DNA of 64,000 bases from Rhizosphaericola mali (GCF_004337365.2 NZ_CP044016.1:4073507-4137506), one strand, 5' to 3'. Counted from the first letter of the stretch, positions 27,801 to 36,376 are shown. Notes: generated by a model from the letters alone, not told the origin. Numbers and translations are program-made.

Positions 27801-28021
27801 CTTATGCATTACCAGCATCCATATTGGGTAAACAACATGTTTTGAAATCTGCAACTATAAGTGTACAAGGAAGAAATTTATTTTTATGGATGCCTAAAGA
27901 TAATGTCTATACTGATCCTGAATATAGTGCAGCAGGAAGTGACAGTAATGGTATAGGGCTGACTGGATATGATGCTCCTCCTCAACGTTACTATGGTGCT
28001 ACAATTTCACTAACATTTTAA
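24878..28021 (+). CDS. SusC/RagA TonB-linked outer-membrane transporter (unit A)
   Basis: A 1047-residue TonB-dependent importer. Order: signal peptide (1-26), CarboxypepD_reg Ig-like domain (about 29-100), the TonB-box-like SLDEVVITASG (about 106-116), plug domain (about 125-235, with ALAGRVPGLDVSAVGG and the SQASNGALLVTTKKGK SusC signature), then a 22-strand barrel ending YYGATISLTF. Its plug signature reads LYGSQASNGALL where the family usually has IYGSRAANGVI. It is followed 12 bp later by its SusD partner and then by a DUF1735-type lipoprotein, forming one operon. No glycoside hydrolase or peptidase accompanies it, so the substrate is unknown. Confidence 0.93.
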   Translation: MRSRKLVKLSMLFLFLMFSIGAVFAQKLTIKGDIKTKEGKSIEAATIRVEGVNGSVTYTDSTGEFSILASKGNHLIVERVGYKPETIVVNPDNTFYNVVLEESSQSLDEVVITASGEMVKRRTQGYTSTTLNSKDLTMSKPQSVASALAGRVPGLDVSAVGGGVNPNYRLVMRGQRSITGNNNALIVLDNVIVPSDVLNNINPEDIETMTILNGAQGVALYGSQASNGALLVTTKKGKQGAPRVNISQTVTGTKVAFGPKYQKEFGSGGEGYGYDSNGDPLFESVENQSYGPRYDGSTRDLGYALEDGSQLTAKYSYFKDRMKFWQTGISNQSDFSISGADDKSNTMFSAQYLNSDGVTWLDNYKRVSVRLNGGRKFLDNLELNYAVNYVQNRYNTTSALSTVYDQFNNMPGWIPITSFKDWKNNKFANPNGYYNPWYPNPYFTIENNRSYTANDYLIGNISLKYAPTKWLTITTQTGFNQRTITTQQTTGKFNYTEFAKTSSGGSKTDIVGSDYEWASTNRQLFSNLYFDFHKRVNDFNFNLLLKADLQNQYYKYVTANVNGLSDSSIFNLSNTLNYPSASSNYYQARQYGQAYEFKVGYKNYLFLHTTGRRDVVSILDPSNRSFFYPEVDISFVASDAIPVLKRAEWLDVLKFRGGWSKVGQVNLSGYQFGAYALEPTFGQANGYPYSGVAGQTVSGTIVQTGLKPEITKGVEFGTDFTLFNNKVDGSFTYYRTITNNQTITTGVSNATGYQSYLNNAGATLNRGIETRLTVNIIDNANYTLSMTGTYAHQYSEVTELTSSLPRMSIASYTYAGSYAIAGMQFPQIYGTDYNRDDKGRVIVDKTTGLPSVSTTWVNLGNANPRHILGLTPSFRFKNFNISAVFEYRGGMKRYNSIGSSLAWSGMGINTVKYDRKPFVFPNSVYLGDDGTYVENKSIVTAYGGDNFWAQNVYTSAASNFVTNGAYWKLRQLSISYALPASILGKQHVLKSATISVQGRNLFLWMPKDNVYTDPEYSAAGSDSNGIGLTGYDAPPQRYYGATISLTF

Positions 28022-28033
28022 TTCTAATTCAAA

Positions 28034-29602
28034 ATGAATATACATAAATCATTATTATTATTTTCTACGGTAATAGGTTTACTATTCACATCTTGTAATA
28101 AATACCTTGATGTAAATAAGAATCCTAATACATCGACAAGTTCTACTCCTCAATTAGTATTACCTCAAGCTATTGTTTATTCTGGCGCAGTATTAAACAC
28201 ACTAAATACTTATGGTCTCCAAATAGGTGGTTATGCAGCTAATGCTGGTGGATATGGTGGATTTGGTGTAAACTGGACTTATGACTTTGGACAAATTAAT
28301 TATACAGGTATTTGGTCAAGTTCTTATGATGTTTTAGAGGATATACAATATGTAATAAATGTTGCAGCAACTAGACCAGAAATATATCCTTATTATAGTG
28401 CTGCTGCTAAAATATTAAAAGTATACAATTATGAACATTTAGTGGATCAGTATAATAACATTCCCTATACAGAGGCTCTTACGTCAGCTAATTTAACTCC
28501 TAAATATGACAATGCAACGGATATTTATCCTAAACTGGCTAACATTCTAGATAGTGCAATATTAGATATCAATAGTGCAACATCTTCTGCTATAACTCTT
28601 ACTTCTGGCACAGACCCATTGTTTGGAGGTGATATGACTTCTTGGATAAAATTTGCTAATACTTTGAAATTAAAGTTGATAGTTAAAGGGTCAGCAACTG
28701 TAAGTTTTGCTAATACAACATTTACAAGTGAAGGTTTTCTTACGGATGATGCGATTGAAAATCCTGGATATGCACAAGCAAATGGGCAAACTAATCCTTT
28801 TTGGTCTACTTGGGTAGTAAGTTATACAGGAGTAGCTGCAACTAGATCATGGATTCCTTCTAGATATACTTATTCTTTCTATAATGGCAATAAGATTAGT
28901 GATACAGGAAGAGGAAAAAAAATATATTATAATTTCCCTAGTACTCCTATAAATCAATTGGGATTGTCTCAGGATAATTCTTATGCTGCTCCTGCTACTG
29001 CTGGGGCTTGGTATTCAGGAACAGGAAGTGGAACCTCTTTAGGAGGTGCTGCTGGTGTTATGAAAGGATACAATATGGGCGTTGCTTTGTTTACTGCAGC
29101 TGAAAGCTATTTTTTACAAGCGGAGGCACAGTTAAGAGGAATTATTTCAGGAACCCCACAGACTTCCTTTGAAGCAGGCATTACAGCTTCATTTAAGTAT
29201 ATTTATATGCTTCCTAATGAAAGCCAACAATCGGGCACGGATTATAGTGGAGATGCTACGAAATATATTACGACTAATACTAGCAATTATTTGGTAAATT
29301 TTGCACTAGCTACTTCTGATGCCCAAAAGCTAGAAGCAATTATTACACAGAAATACATTGCACTTAATATGGTTAGTAGTGATGAAGGTTGGAATGAATA
29401 TAGAAGGACTGGATATCCTTTTAGTTCTACTACAGTAGTGAATAATGCAAATAATTCATTTGCTTCTACTCAATCCGTATCTACAAGACCAGATCATCTG
29501 CCAACACGATTGCAATATCCTGCGAGTGAATATTCTGCAAATGATGCAAATGTCCCAAAAGATATAAGTTCATTTACTTCTCTTATTTTCTGGGCCAAAT
29601 AA
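28034..29602 (+). CDS. SusD-like surface nutrient-binding lipoprotein (SusD-like_2 type, unit A)
   Basis: A 522-residue lipoprotein that would cap the SusC barrel and bind substrate at the cell surface. The lipobox is LFTSC (about residues 17-21), followed by NKYLDVNKNPNTSTSSTPQLVLPQAI, a beginning typical of the SusD-like_2 subfamily (PF12771 type) rather than classical RagB. TPR-like helices are visible in YYSAAAKILKVYNYEHLVDQYNNIPYTEAL. The C-terminus has LEAIITQKYIALNMVSSDEGWNEYRRTGYP and PTRLQYPASEY. It is directly downstream of its SusC. Confidence 0.9.
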   Translation: MNIHKSLLLFSTVIGLLFTSCNKYLDVNKNPNTSTSSTPQLVLPQAIVYSGAVLNTLNTYGLQIGGYAANAGGYGGFGVNWTYDFGQINYTGIWSSSYDVLEDIQYVINVAATRPEIYPYYSAAAKILKVYNYEHLVDQYNNIPYTEALTSANLTPKYDNATDIYPKLANILDSAILDINSATSSAITLTSGTDPLFGGDMTSWIKFANTLKLKLIVKGSATVSFANTTFTSEGFLTDDAIENPGYAQANGQTNPFWSTWVVSYTGVAATRSWIPSRYTYSFYNGNKISDTGRGKKIYYNFPSTPINQLGLSQDNSYAAPATAGAWYSGTGSGTSLGGAAGVMKGYNMGVALFTAAESYFLQAEAQLRGIISGTPQTSFEAGITASFKYIYMLPNESQQSGTDYSGDATKYITTNTSNYLVNFALATSDAQKLEAIITQKYIALNMVSSDEGWNEYRRTGYPFSSTTVVNNANNSFASTQSVSTRPDHLPTRLQYPASEYSANDANVPKDISSFTSLIFWAK

Positions 29603-29649
29603 TGGGTTTTGATATGTTGTTATTTAAAAACAAAATTTAATAAAATTAT

Positions 29650-30651
29650 ATGAACAAATTTGAAGGCTTAATATTAAAAAAATGGATCATACCTATGATT
29701 TGTCTGGTATTGATTTCATTAGTTGGGGTGTCTTGTCTTAAGAGTGGAGAAGGTTTTCCAAGTAGCAAAGATGATGTTATTGATGTGGTACTTTTGGGAG
29801 ATGGTCAAATTCCTGATTCTTACACTACTAGTTCTCAAGCCTTTACTTTGTCTGGGGCTTTTGAAAATGATACATCTGGATTTGACGTAATACTTCAGTA
29901 TAGTGGAGCTAGTGATTTCGCTCCACAGGATATTACGTTGACTTTAGGTGTGGATACTGCAGCATTAAATACTTACAATACACAAAATAGTACTGATTAT
30001 GTTGCATTTGACTCAAGTATGCTATCTTACTCCAAAACAGTCACAATTAAAAAAGGGACAGATAGGACTATTTTGAGAATAGTTATATCAGATGCAAAGT
30101 TTGATTTCGCAACTACTTATGCGTTACCTTTAAAAATCATTTCAACAACATATGGAACTGTTGCAGCTAATGGGGGAACTAAGATCTATGCATTTACAGC
30201 AAAAAATGATTATGATGGGGAGTATACAGTTACAGGAACATTCAGTGATTTAAATTTTCCTGCTTATAAAGGGATTTATCCGAAAACAGTAGATTTAGTT
30301 TCTACAGGTATAAATACCAATTCTTATCTTGATGTAAGTACCTATAGTTCTGCCTATATTTATTACTTCTTTAATACTGGTACATCTGTATCTTATTATG
30401 GAAATTTTTCTCCAATATTTACATTTACTGGTAATAAAGTTACAGCAGTTACAAATGCATATGGGCAGGGTACAAATACTAGTTTGCGCTATGCAGAACT
30501 AAATCCATCGGGTATTAATACAGTAGAATTTGATGATAACGGAACTCCAAAGACTATTAGTGTAAGTTATTACATGAAGGTTGGTGCTGTAGGATCTGGA
30601 GCAATTCGTGTAGCTATTACAGAGGTCTATACATATGCTGGAGTAAGATAA
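29650..30651 (+). CDS. DUF1735-type surface lipoprotein (unit A)
   Basis: A 333-residue lipoprotein, with a hydrophobic N-terminus ending in the lipobox LVGVSC (Cys29). Residues about 60-170 look like a DUF1735 (BT_3987-type) Ig-like domain: FTLSGAFENDTSGFDVILQYSG, a LTLGVDTAALNTYNTQNSTDY segment and TVTIKKGTDRTILRIVISD. The C-terminal half is a second beta domain (YDGEYTVTGTFSDLNFP) like DUF4361. Such proteins are surface glycan-binding partners of SusC/SusD-like_2 pairs, for example in host N-glycan loci. Here no enzyme is attached. It is the last gene of unit A, followed by a strong terminator. Confidence 0.78.
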   Translation: MNKFEGLILKKWIIPMICLVLISLVGVSCLKSGEGFPSSKDDVIDVVLLGDGQIPDSYTTSSQAFTLSGAFENDTSGFDVILQYSGASDFAPQDITLTLGVDTAALNTYNTQNSTDYVAFDSSMLSYSKTVTIKKGTDRTILRIVISDAKFDFATTYALPLKIISTTYGTVAANGGTKIYAFTAKNDYDGEYTVTGTFSDLNFPAYKGIYPKTVDLVSTGINTNSYLDVSTYSSAYIYYFFNTGTSVSYYGNFSPIFTFTGNKVTAVTNAYGQGTNTSLRYAELNPSGINTVEFDDNGTPKTISVSYYMKVGAVGSGAIRVAITEVYTYAGVR

Positions 30652-30686
30652 AGCAATTATTTACAATTTTGGTTTTAGAATATTTC

Positions 30687-30726
30687 AAAAATGAGCCTAC
30701 TTATAAACTTGTAGGCTCATTTTTTT
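30687..30726 (+). terminator. Intrinsic terminator after unit A
   Basis: 14-bp perfect arms at 30687-30700 and 30711-30724 with a T-run tail. Confidence 0.88.
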
Positions 30727-30861
30727 AAATATACACATTTATTACTGTAAAAGTTATCTAATAATGACAATTATGCACTGATAAGAATAATTTCATGTAA
30801 TATTTGTTTAAAGAGAACTATTTAGATTAATAATTTAAATCTAGTCAAAAGAGAAAATAAC

Positions 30862-31407
30862 CTAACTACCAATCATATTTGCAACTAGTAAATTGGATTG
30901 ATACAAGAATTTTGTTTCATCACTATCTAAACTCGCAATTAGTTTTGTTTTATCTTTCATAACAATAATAATTTTTTCTATTTTATTATCAAAATTACCA
31001 TGAAGATATAGTGTATTTGAATATCTGGTGACACTCATTTGAGTTGTCATATTTAGTTTCCTTCCTAGAATAGAAAAGTTTGCTATTGTTAGATTTTCAA
31101 TATCACTATTTTTGTTTACTGAATAGACTGAATCTACATCATTGGTAACAAGATAGCTATTATTAATCCAATTGACTTTAAGGAATTTGGTACTGTTCAC
31201 TGCAAAGAGACTTGCTATAATAGAATTCACGTCTTTTAAAGAACCTTCATTAGGTAATAATTTAATATTACTGATTTTTTCTTCAGAAGTTTCAATAGTT
31301 CTTATTTTTGTTTTTTTATCGATTTTATCCGATTTAATATTTTGACTCCAGACAGAAGCTAGAGGGAACAAAGATATTCCTAGAAAAATAGTGCTAATTT
31401 TTGGCAT
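30862..31407 (-). CDS. Hypothetical exported protein
   Basis: A 181-residue protein with a signal peptide (about 1-22, ending SVWSQ) and no membrane segment afterwards. The mature part is Lys/Ser/Asn-rich and predicted to be mostly beta (KFLKVNWINNSYLVTNDVD, NTLYLHGNFDNKIEKIIIVMKD). I do not recognise a family. It is the only minus-strand gene in the 24-41 kb SusC/D block, isolated between unit A and the promoter region of unit B. It may be a genuine orphan gene. Confidence 0.55.
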   Translation of the reverse strand: MPKISTIFLGISLFPLASVWSQNIKSDKIDKKTKIRTIETSEEKISNIKLLPNEGSLKDVNSIIASLFAVNSTKFLKVNWINNSYLVTNDVDSVYSVNKNSDIENLTIANFSILGRKLNMTTQMSVTRYSNTLYLHGNFDNKIEKIIIVMKDKTKLIASLDSDETKFLYQSNLLVANMIGS

Positions 31408-31553
31408 TTTTTTAGAATTGGTTAATTAATAGAATAAATGTTGCTTAAAATTAACGATTATTAATGCAAATAACAATAACTTGAAATATTTAAAAAGTAT
31501 TTCTATAATTATTCATTCCTGATATATTCGTTTTTATTGAATTACTAAGTAAT

Positions 31554-31626
31554 TTTACAATTTAAATTTAGAAAATATTAAAAAAATGGTTCATTTTATA
31601 AAAATTTTCTAAATTTAAATTGTAAA
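31554..31626. repeat. 23-bp perfect inverted repeat with 27-bp spacer
   Basis: Arms 31554-31576 and 31604-31626 are exact reverse complements. The spacer holds a small inner hairpin (AAAATG-GTT-CATTTT). The right arm ends 4 bp before the -33 element of the unit B promoter. Confidence 0.85.
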
Positions 31627-31630
31627 TATT

Positions 31631-31659
31631 TTTGTTAAGATAATTTAACGTTAACTTTG
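31631..31659 (+). promoter_or_regulatory. Promoter of SusC/D unit B
   Basis: TTTG (31631-31634), 17 bp, TAACTTTG (31652-31659). The surrounding TTTAACGTTAACTTTGTATT is also found at the unit C promoter, and the spacing is identical. Confidence 0.75.
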
Positions 31660-31704
31660 TATTCACAAGATGTTAAGAATTTAATAATCTTAATTTTTGT
31701 AATT

Positions 31705-31769
31705 AACTATACATTGTTTTGAGAATTATCGCAATCCGCGGTAGCTTAAAATAATGTATAGTTTTTTTT
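31705..31769 (+). terminator. Terminator-like hairpin in the unit B leader
   Basis: 16-bp arms (31705-31720, 31748-31763; one G-U pair) and a T8 tract at 31762-31769. It lies about 40-100 nt after the predicted transcription start and 85 bp before the susC start codon, so it could attenuate the operon or end a short RNA. The 27-nt loop is unusually GC-rich for the area (CGCAATCCGCGGTAGC). Confidence 0.7.
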
Positions 31770-31854
31770 GCACATGAAATTTGAGAAACAAAATTTCAAA
31801 ATTAGAATTTGAATTTCTGTTTTGATATTTAAGAATTAACACTAATTACATTTA

Positions 31855-34716
31855 ATGAAAAAGAAAATTTTTAAAGCATCTTCTTTTTTGAGCTTGGTAT
31901 TAGCAATGTCTACAATGACTACACAAGCACAGCAAGTAGATTCTACTGCTACAAATGCAAAAGATTCTACAAAAAAAGTGGATAAGGTAATGGATGAAGT
32001 AGTAGTGGTCGCCTATGGATCCCAAAGAGTTAAAAATTTGACTGGTTCAATGGCTACTGTTGGAGGTGCCAAATTGGCTGATAAGCCTTTTTCTTCTGTA
32101 GATAAAGCGCTTCAAGGACAAGTAGCTGGTTTACAAGTTACTTCCGGGTCAGGTGCAGCAGGATCTTCTACAGATATCAGATTAAGAGGTATTGGATCTA
32201 TTTCTGCAAGTTCTAGTCCTCTATGGGTAATTGACGGTGTAATTGCATCTAGTGGAGATTGGTCTTCTAACACAACTTCTCAAAACGTTTTAAGCAGTTT
32301 AAATCCAGATGATATAGCTAGTATCACTGTATTGAAAGATGCTGCTGCAACTGCAATCTATGGATCTAGAGCTGCTAATGGAGTCATCATTGTTACTACT
32401 AAAAAAGGACAAGCAGGAACAACAAAAGTTGATTTTGTAGGTCAATGGGGTGGTAATTCAAGAGCGTTTTATAATCAAAATAATAGGCCAATGACAACAC
32501 CTGAATATATGAAGGCGTTTGACATGGCTTTACAAAATGCTGGTTATTCTAATAGTTATGCATCTTCTGCAGATATCATGGTCAATGATTTTGACATGGA
32601 TACTACCGTAAATACAAATTGGTATAATCTTGTGAACAGAACTGGAAATCAAGCACAATATAATTTGAGCCTTTCTGGAGGTAATGAGAAAACTCAATTT
32701 TATGCATCCAGTGGTTATTTTACACAAGACGCATCAACCATAAATTCAAATTTCAAAAGATATAATGGATCTATAAATGTACACCACAAAGCTTCAGATC
32801 GTTTAACTTTGGATATAGGTTTGAATGGTGCGTATTCCAAACAACAAACGCCACTAAACGGTGGAGCATTTGGAAATCCAAATCTAGCGTCTTATTTCGT
32901 TCCATCTTGGTATTCCCCATATAAAAGTGATGGAAGCTTAAACTATGGTACGGATGAATTTCCAACTGGAGGAGGAGTATTTAATCCATTAGTGATCGCA
33001 GCATATGATAAATACACAAGTTCTCAATTTACAATGAGAGGTTTTGTATCTGGTAAATATCAGATTTTAAATAATTTAAGCTTTACTTCAAAATTCAGTT
33101 CTGAATATTTTGATTTGAATGAATATCAATATAACAACCCACTTTATGGTGATGGTTATAGTTTTGGAGGCGATGCTTATGCATATGACACAAAAGTTTT
33201 CAATTATACTTGGACAAATTTATTCAATTATAAATTAAACTTAAATAGCGCTAAAGATATCAATTTAGATATCACAGCTGGACAGGAAGCTTACAAACAT
33301 AATTATAATATTATGACTGCTTCTGGTAAAGTAATGCCACAGAATTTAGAAAAGCAAGATTTGACGGTTGCTGGTGTACCTACTGCAGCAACTACTGGAA
33401 AATCATATAATGCTATGAATTCTTATTTGGCAAATGCGGTCTTCAATATTAAAGACAGATATGTAATTTCGGGATCTTTCCGTAGAGATGGATCTTCTGT
33501 TTTTGGTGCTAATCATAGATGGGGTAATTTCTTTTCCGTAGGAGGTTCTTGGAATATTAATAATGAAGACTTCATGAAAAATATTTCTTGGTTGAATGTT
33601 TTAAAATTAAGAGGTTCTTATGGTGAGAATGGTAATGCAATCGGATTTGGTGATTATTCTTCAGTTAAGTATTATACTTATGGAAGTAATTATAACAACC
33701 AAGCAGGTATGGTAATATCTAATGTTGGTAATCCAGATTTAACTTGGGAAAAAAATAAGATTTTTGATATAGGCCTTGATTGGGCATTTTTTGAAAATCG
33801 TTTATCTGGTAGTATTGATTATTACAACAGAGCAACAAGTAATTTGTTAATTAGTGTGCCATTATCTTATACAACAGGTTATACAAGTGGAGAATTGATG
33901 AATGTTGGATCTATGAGAAATAGAGGATTAGAATTTACAATCAATGGTACTCCTATTAAAACAAAAGATTTTAGCTGGGATGTAAGTTTCAATATTTCAC
34001 ACAATAATAATAAGGTTACTAAACTTTACAACGGAAATCCTATATCAAATGGCCAATTTAGAATTACCGAAGGGCATAATATACAAGAGTATTATCTAAG
34101 AGAATGGGCTGGTGTTGATAAAACAAATGGTAATGCTTTATGGTATACTAATGGCGCAGATACAGCTACGACAAGTAATATTAGCAACGCAGGATACAGC
34201 TTGACTGGTAAAACTGCTATGCCAAAGTATTTCGGAGGTTTTACGAATACATTTACTTATAAGAATTTTAGTTTGACTGCTGTGTTTAACTATAATTTTG
34301 GAAATTACGTAGAAGATTCTTGGGCTAGTTATTATAATAGTGATGGTACTTATTACGGATCTTTCCAACAGTCTAATTTGCAATTGCAAGCTTGGACACC
34401 TGAAAATACTAACACAAATGTTCCTAAATTAGTTTACGGTAATTCATCTAGTTCAAGAAGTATGTCTACAAGATTTTTATATAAGGGGAACTATATAAGA
34501 TTAAGAACTTTACAATTTGATTATAGACTACCAAAATCTGTTTTAGATAAATTTAAATTAACCAATGTAGACTTCTTTTTCTCAGCTACCAATTGGTGGA
34601 CATTTGCAACGGATAAAAATATTCCGTTTGACCCAGAGTCTGGTGTAAATGCAACGACTAATTTAAATGTGCCTATAAACAAGACTATCACAGGTGGGAT
34701 AAAAATTGGTTTATAA
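31855..34716 (+). CDS. SusC/RagA TonB-linked outer-membrane transporter (unit B)
   Basis: A 953-residue TonB-dependent importer. After a signal peptide (1-25) the mature protein goes almost straight to the TonB-box-like VMDEVVVVAYG (about 45-55). The N-terminal CarboxypepD_reg domain of typical SusC proteins is missing, and no broken remnant is visible upstream. The plug follows (about 60-185: ALQGQVAGLQVTSGSGAAG, SSSPLWVIDGV and the IYGSRAANGVIIVTTKKGQ signature), then the barrel (for example YVISGSFRRDGSSVFGANHRWG). It ends ITGGIKIGL. Its SusD partner begins about 30 bp downstream. Substrate unknown. Confidence 0.93.
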   Translation: MKKKIFKASSFLSLVLAMSTMTTQAQQVDSTATNAKDSTKKVDKVMDEVVVVAYGSQRVKNLTGSMATVGGAKLADKPFSSVDKALQGQVAGLQVTSGSGAAGSSTDIRLRGIGSISASSSPLWVIDGVIASSGDWSSNTTSQNVLSSLNPDDIASITVLKDAAATAIYGSRAANGVIIVTTKKGQAGTTKVDFVGQWGGNSRAFYNQNNRPMTTPEYMKAFDMALQNAGYSNSYASSADIMVNDFDMDTTVNTNWYNLVNRTGNQAQYNLSLSGGNEKTQFYASSGYFTQDASTINSNFKRYNGSINVHHKASDRLTLDIGLNGAYSKQQTPLNGGAFGNPNLASYFVPSWYSPYKSDGSLNYGTDEFPTGGGVFNPLVIAAYDKYTSSQFTMRGFVSGKYQILNNLSFTSKFSSEYFDLNEYQYNNPLYGDGYSFGGDAYAYDTKVFNYTWTNLFNYKLNLNSAKDINLDITAGQEAYKHNYNIMTASGKVMPQNLEKQDLTVAGVPTAATTGKSYNAMNSYLANAVFNIKDRYVISGSFRRDGSSVFGANHRWGNFFSVGGSWNINNEDFMKNISWLNVLKLRGSYGENGNAIGFGDYSSVKYYTYGSNYNNQAGMVISNVGNPDLTWEKNKIFDIGLDWAFFENRLSGSIDYYNRATSNLLISVPLSYTTGYTSGELMNVGSMRNRGLEFTINGTPIKTKDFSWDVSFNISHNNNKVTKLYNGNPISNGQFRITEGHNIQEYYLREWAGVDKTNGNALWYTNGADTATTSNISNAGYSLTGKTAMPKYFGGFTNTFTYKNFSLTAVFNYNFGNYVEDSWASYYNSDGTYYGSFQQSNLQLQAWTPENTNTNVPKLVYGNSSSSRSMSTRFLYKGNYIRLRTLQFDYRLPKSVLDKFKLTNVDFFFSATNWWTFATDKNIPFDPESGVNATTNLNVPINKTITGGIKIGL

Positions 34717-34749
34717 CTAGAATAGTTGAATATTCTTAAAATTATTAAA

Positions 34750-36183
34750 ATGAGTTTTAGAAAAATTAATATATTATTGAGCTCGTCTTTTGCAGCTCTT
34801 ATTGGACTAACATCTTGTTCCAAGAGTTTTATTGAACGAAATCCAGTAGATCCAGTTACTGAACCAGAAGCTATTACAAATGCTTCTGGTATGCAAGACG
34901 CTCTTGTTGGGGTATATGCGTCTTACCGAGCTACATCTTTCTATGGAGAAGATTTGCCTATTATTGGAGATGTAAGTGCGGATAATTCATTTATTGCGGC
35001 AAGCAATTCTGGCTATTATTTAACACCTTATCAGTATACATTCGTTAATAACGATGCTAATTATACTGAAATGTGGAAGCAGGGTTACAATATTATTTTA
35101 AATGCAAATAAAATAATTAATTCCTCTCCAACAGGTGATGCAGAAACTATTGGTGAAATTAGATCTCAAGCTTATGCGCTAAGAGCTTTAGCCTATTTTA
35201 AATTAATCAATATTTATGCACGTCCTTATACTGACAATCCGAGTGACTCTGGTATTTCTATAACTTTGACTGATAGTTCTGCGGCCAAGCCATCTAGAAA
35301 TACAATTAAGCAAGTATATACTCAAATAATTAGTGATTATAAAGCGGCTTTAGATTCTGCACCAGCATACGACAATTCTGTAACTCTAAGCCAATATGCA
35401 ATTGAAGGATTATTATCAAAAGCATATTTATATATGGGAGATTATACAAATGCCTTAACTCAAGCAGAAGATGTCATAAATAATAGTGGATTTTCTTTAG
35501 TTCCAAGTAGTTCTTATGCTAGTTTTTGGAGTAATGCTGCGGTTCAACAAAATCAACAAGAGGTGATGTTTGAAATTGATGCAAATTCCATCAATAATAA
35601 TGGATATGATGATTTTGCTGGTCAGTATGCCAATGGTTACTCCCAAATTTTCTGTGATTCAGCATTATATGCTTCTTACTCATCTACAGATGTAAGAAGA
35701 TCTGTATTAGAATCTGATACAACCTTGGTTGCTGGAAAACCTAGAATAGTAGTACATGTCAATAAATTTCCAAATGCAGCAAATGCGGATAGAGATAATA
35801 TAAAAGTGATAAGATTAGCCGAAGTTTATCTCATTGCAGCAGAGGCCGCTTATAGAACAGGCGATCAAGCAACAGCTTTGCAATATTTAAATGCATTAGC
35901 ACAAACTAGAGATCCTCAGTTAACTGCTTATGCCTCATCAGGTACTCAGTTATTGACAGACATTATCAATGAAAGAAGGAAAGAACTTGCATTTGAGGGA
36001 GATAGGTTGTATGATCTAAATAGATTACAACAGACCTTGTATAGAAATGGAACTCCATATAAAGGTTTACCATTAACCTCTCAATACATTACAATTGCGT
36101 ACGATTTTTATAAGAGAATTGCTCCGATTCCTTTAGATGAATTAAATGCAAATTCAAATATGACACAGAATCCAGGATATTAA
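34750..36183 (+). CDS. SusD/RagB nutrient-binding lipoprotein (unit B)
   Basis: A 477-residue lipoprotein of the classical RagB/SusD class. The lipobox LTSC follows MSFRKINILLSSSFAALIG; ATG 34750 gives this signal, although the frame is open from TTG 34726. An N-terminal SusD-like_3 block (NASGMQDALVGVYASY) with TPR helices (EIRSQAYALRALAYFKLINIYARPYTD) is followed by the C-terminal SusD domain: IRLAEVYLIAAEAAYRTGDQATALQYLNAL, INERRKELAFEGDRLYDLNR and PIPLDELNANSNMTQNPGY. It pairs with the SusC immediately upstream, and the unit ends at a terminator. Confidence 0.93.
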   Translation: MSFRKINILLSSSFAALIGLTSCSKSFIERNPVDPVTEPEAITNASGMQDALVGVYASYRATSFYGEDLPIIGDVSADNSFIAASNSGYYLTPYQYTFVNNDANYTEMWKQGYNIILNANKIINSSPTGDAETIGEIRSQAYALRALAYFKLINIYARPYTDNPSDSGISITLTDSSAAKPSRNTIKQVYTQIISDYKAALDSAPAYDNSVTLSQYAIEGLLSKAYLYMGDYTNALTQAEDVINNSGFSLVPSSSYASFWSNAAVQQNQQEVMFEIDANSINNNGYDDFAGQYANGYSQIFCDSALYASYSSTDVRRSVLESDTTLVAGKPRIVVHVNKFPNAANADRDNIKVIRLAEVYLIAAEAAYRTGDQATALQYLNALAQTRDPQLTAYASSGTQLLTDIINERRKELAFEGDRLYDLNRLQQTLYRNGTPYKGLPLTSQYITIAYDFYKRIAPIPLDELNANSNMTQNPGY

Positions 36184-36210
36184 TTAAGAGAATGTCTTAT
36201 TAAATAAAAG

Positions 36211-36233
36211 GAGCCCAATTGGGCTCTTTTTTT
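36211..36233 (+). terminator. Intrinsic terminator after unit B
   Basis: Perfect 16-bp palindrome GAGCCCAATTGGGCTC followed by T7. Confidence 0.9.
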
Positions 36234-36347
36234 ATGTTTAGTAAATCAAAAAATATAAAAATAATTTCACATTTTTTGATAAAATTTAAAATTCAGACAA
36301 AGAAATGGATATATTATAAAAATAGTAGATTTATATACTGTAATTTG

Positions 36348-36376
36348 TTTGTTAAAACTCTTTAACGTTAACTTTG
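36348..36376 (+). promoter_or_regulatory. Promoter of SusC/D unit C
   Basis: TTTG (36348-36351), 17 bp, TAACTTTG (36369-36376). It shares the extended sequence TTTAACGTTAACTTTGTATT with unit B. The 322-bp gap 36184-36505 contains only this promoter, the unit B terminator and the leader hairpin. Confidence 0.75.

Larger units (their letters stand above)
31408..31854. other. 447-bp regulatory gap before unit B
   Basis: Gene-free and very AT-rich. From left to right it holds a long inverted repeat (31554-31626), a full promoter (31631-31659) and a terminator-like leader hairpin (31705-31769), each listed separately. The leftmost 100 bp would contain the promoter of the minus-strand hypothetical gene, but I see no clear element there. 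Confidence 0.7.

Noticed and set aside
31554-31626. Invertible promoter (phase-variation switch)
   Set aside because: The inverted repeats enclose only 27 bp and not the promoter, which lies outside the right arm; no invertase gene is near.
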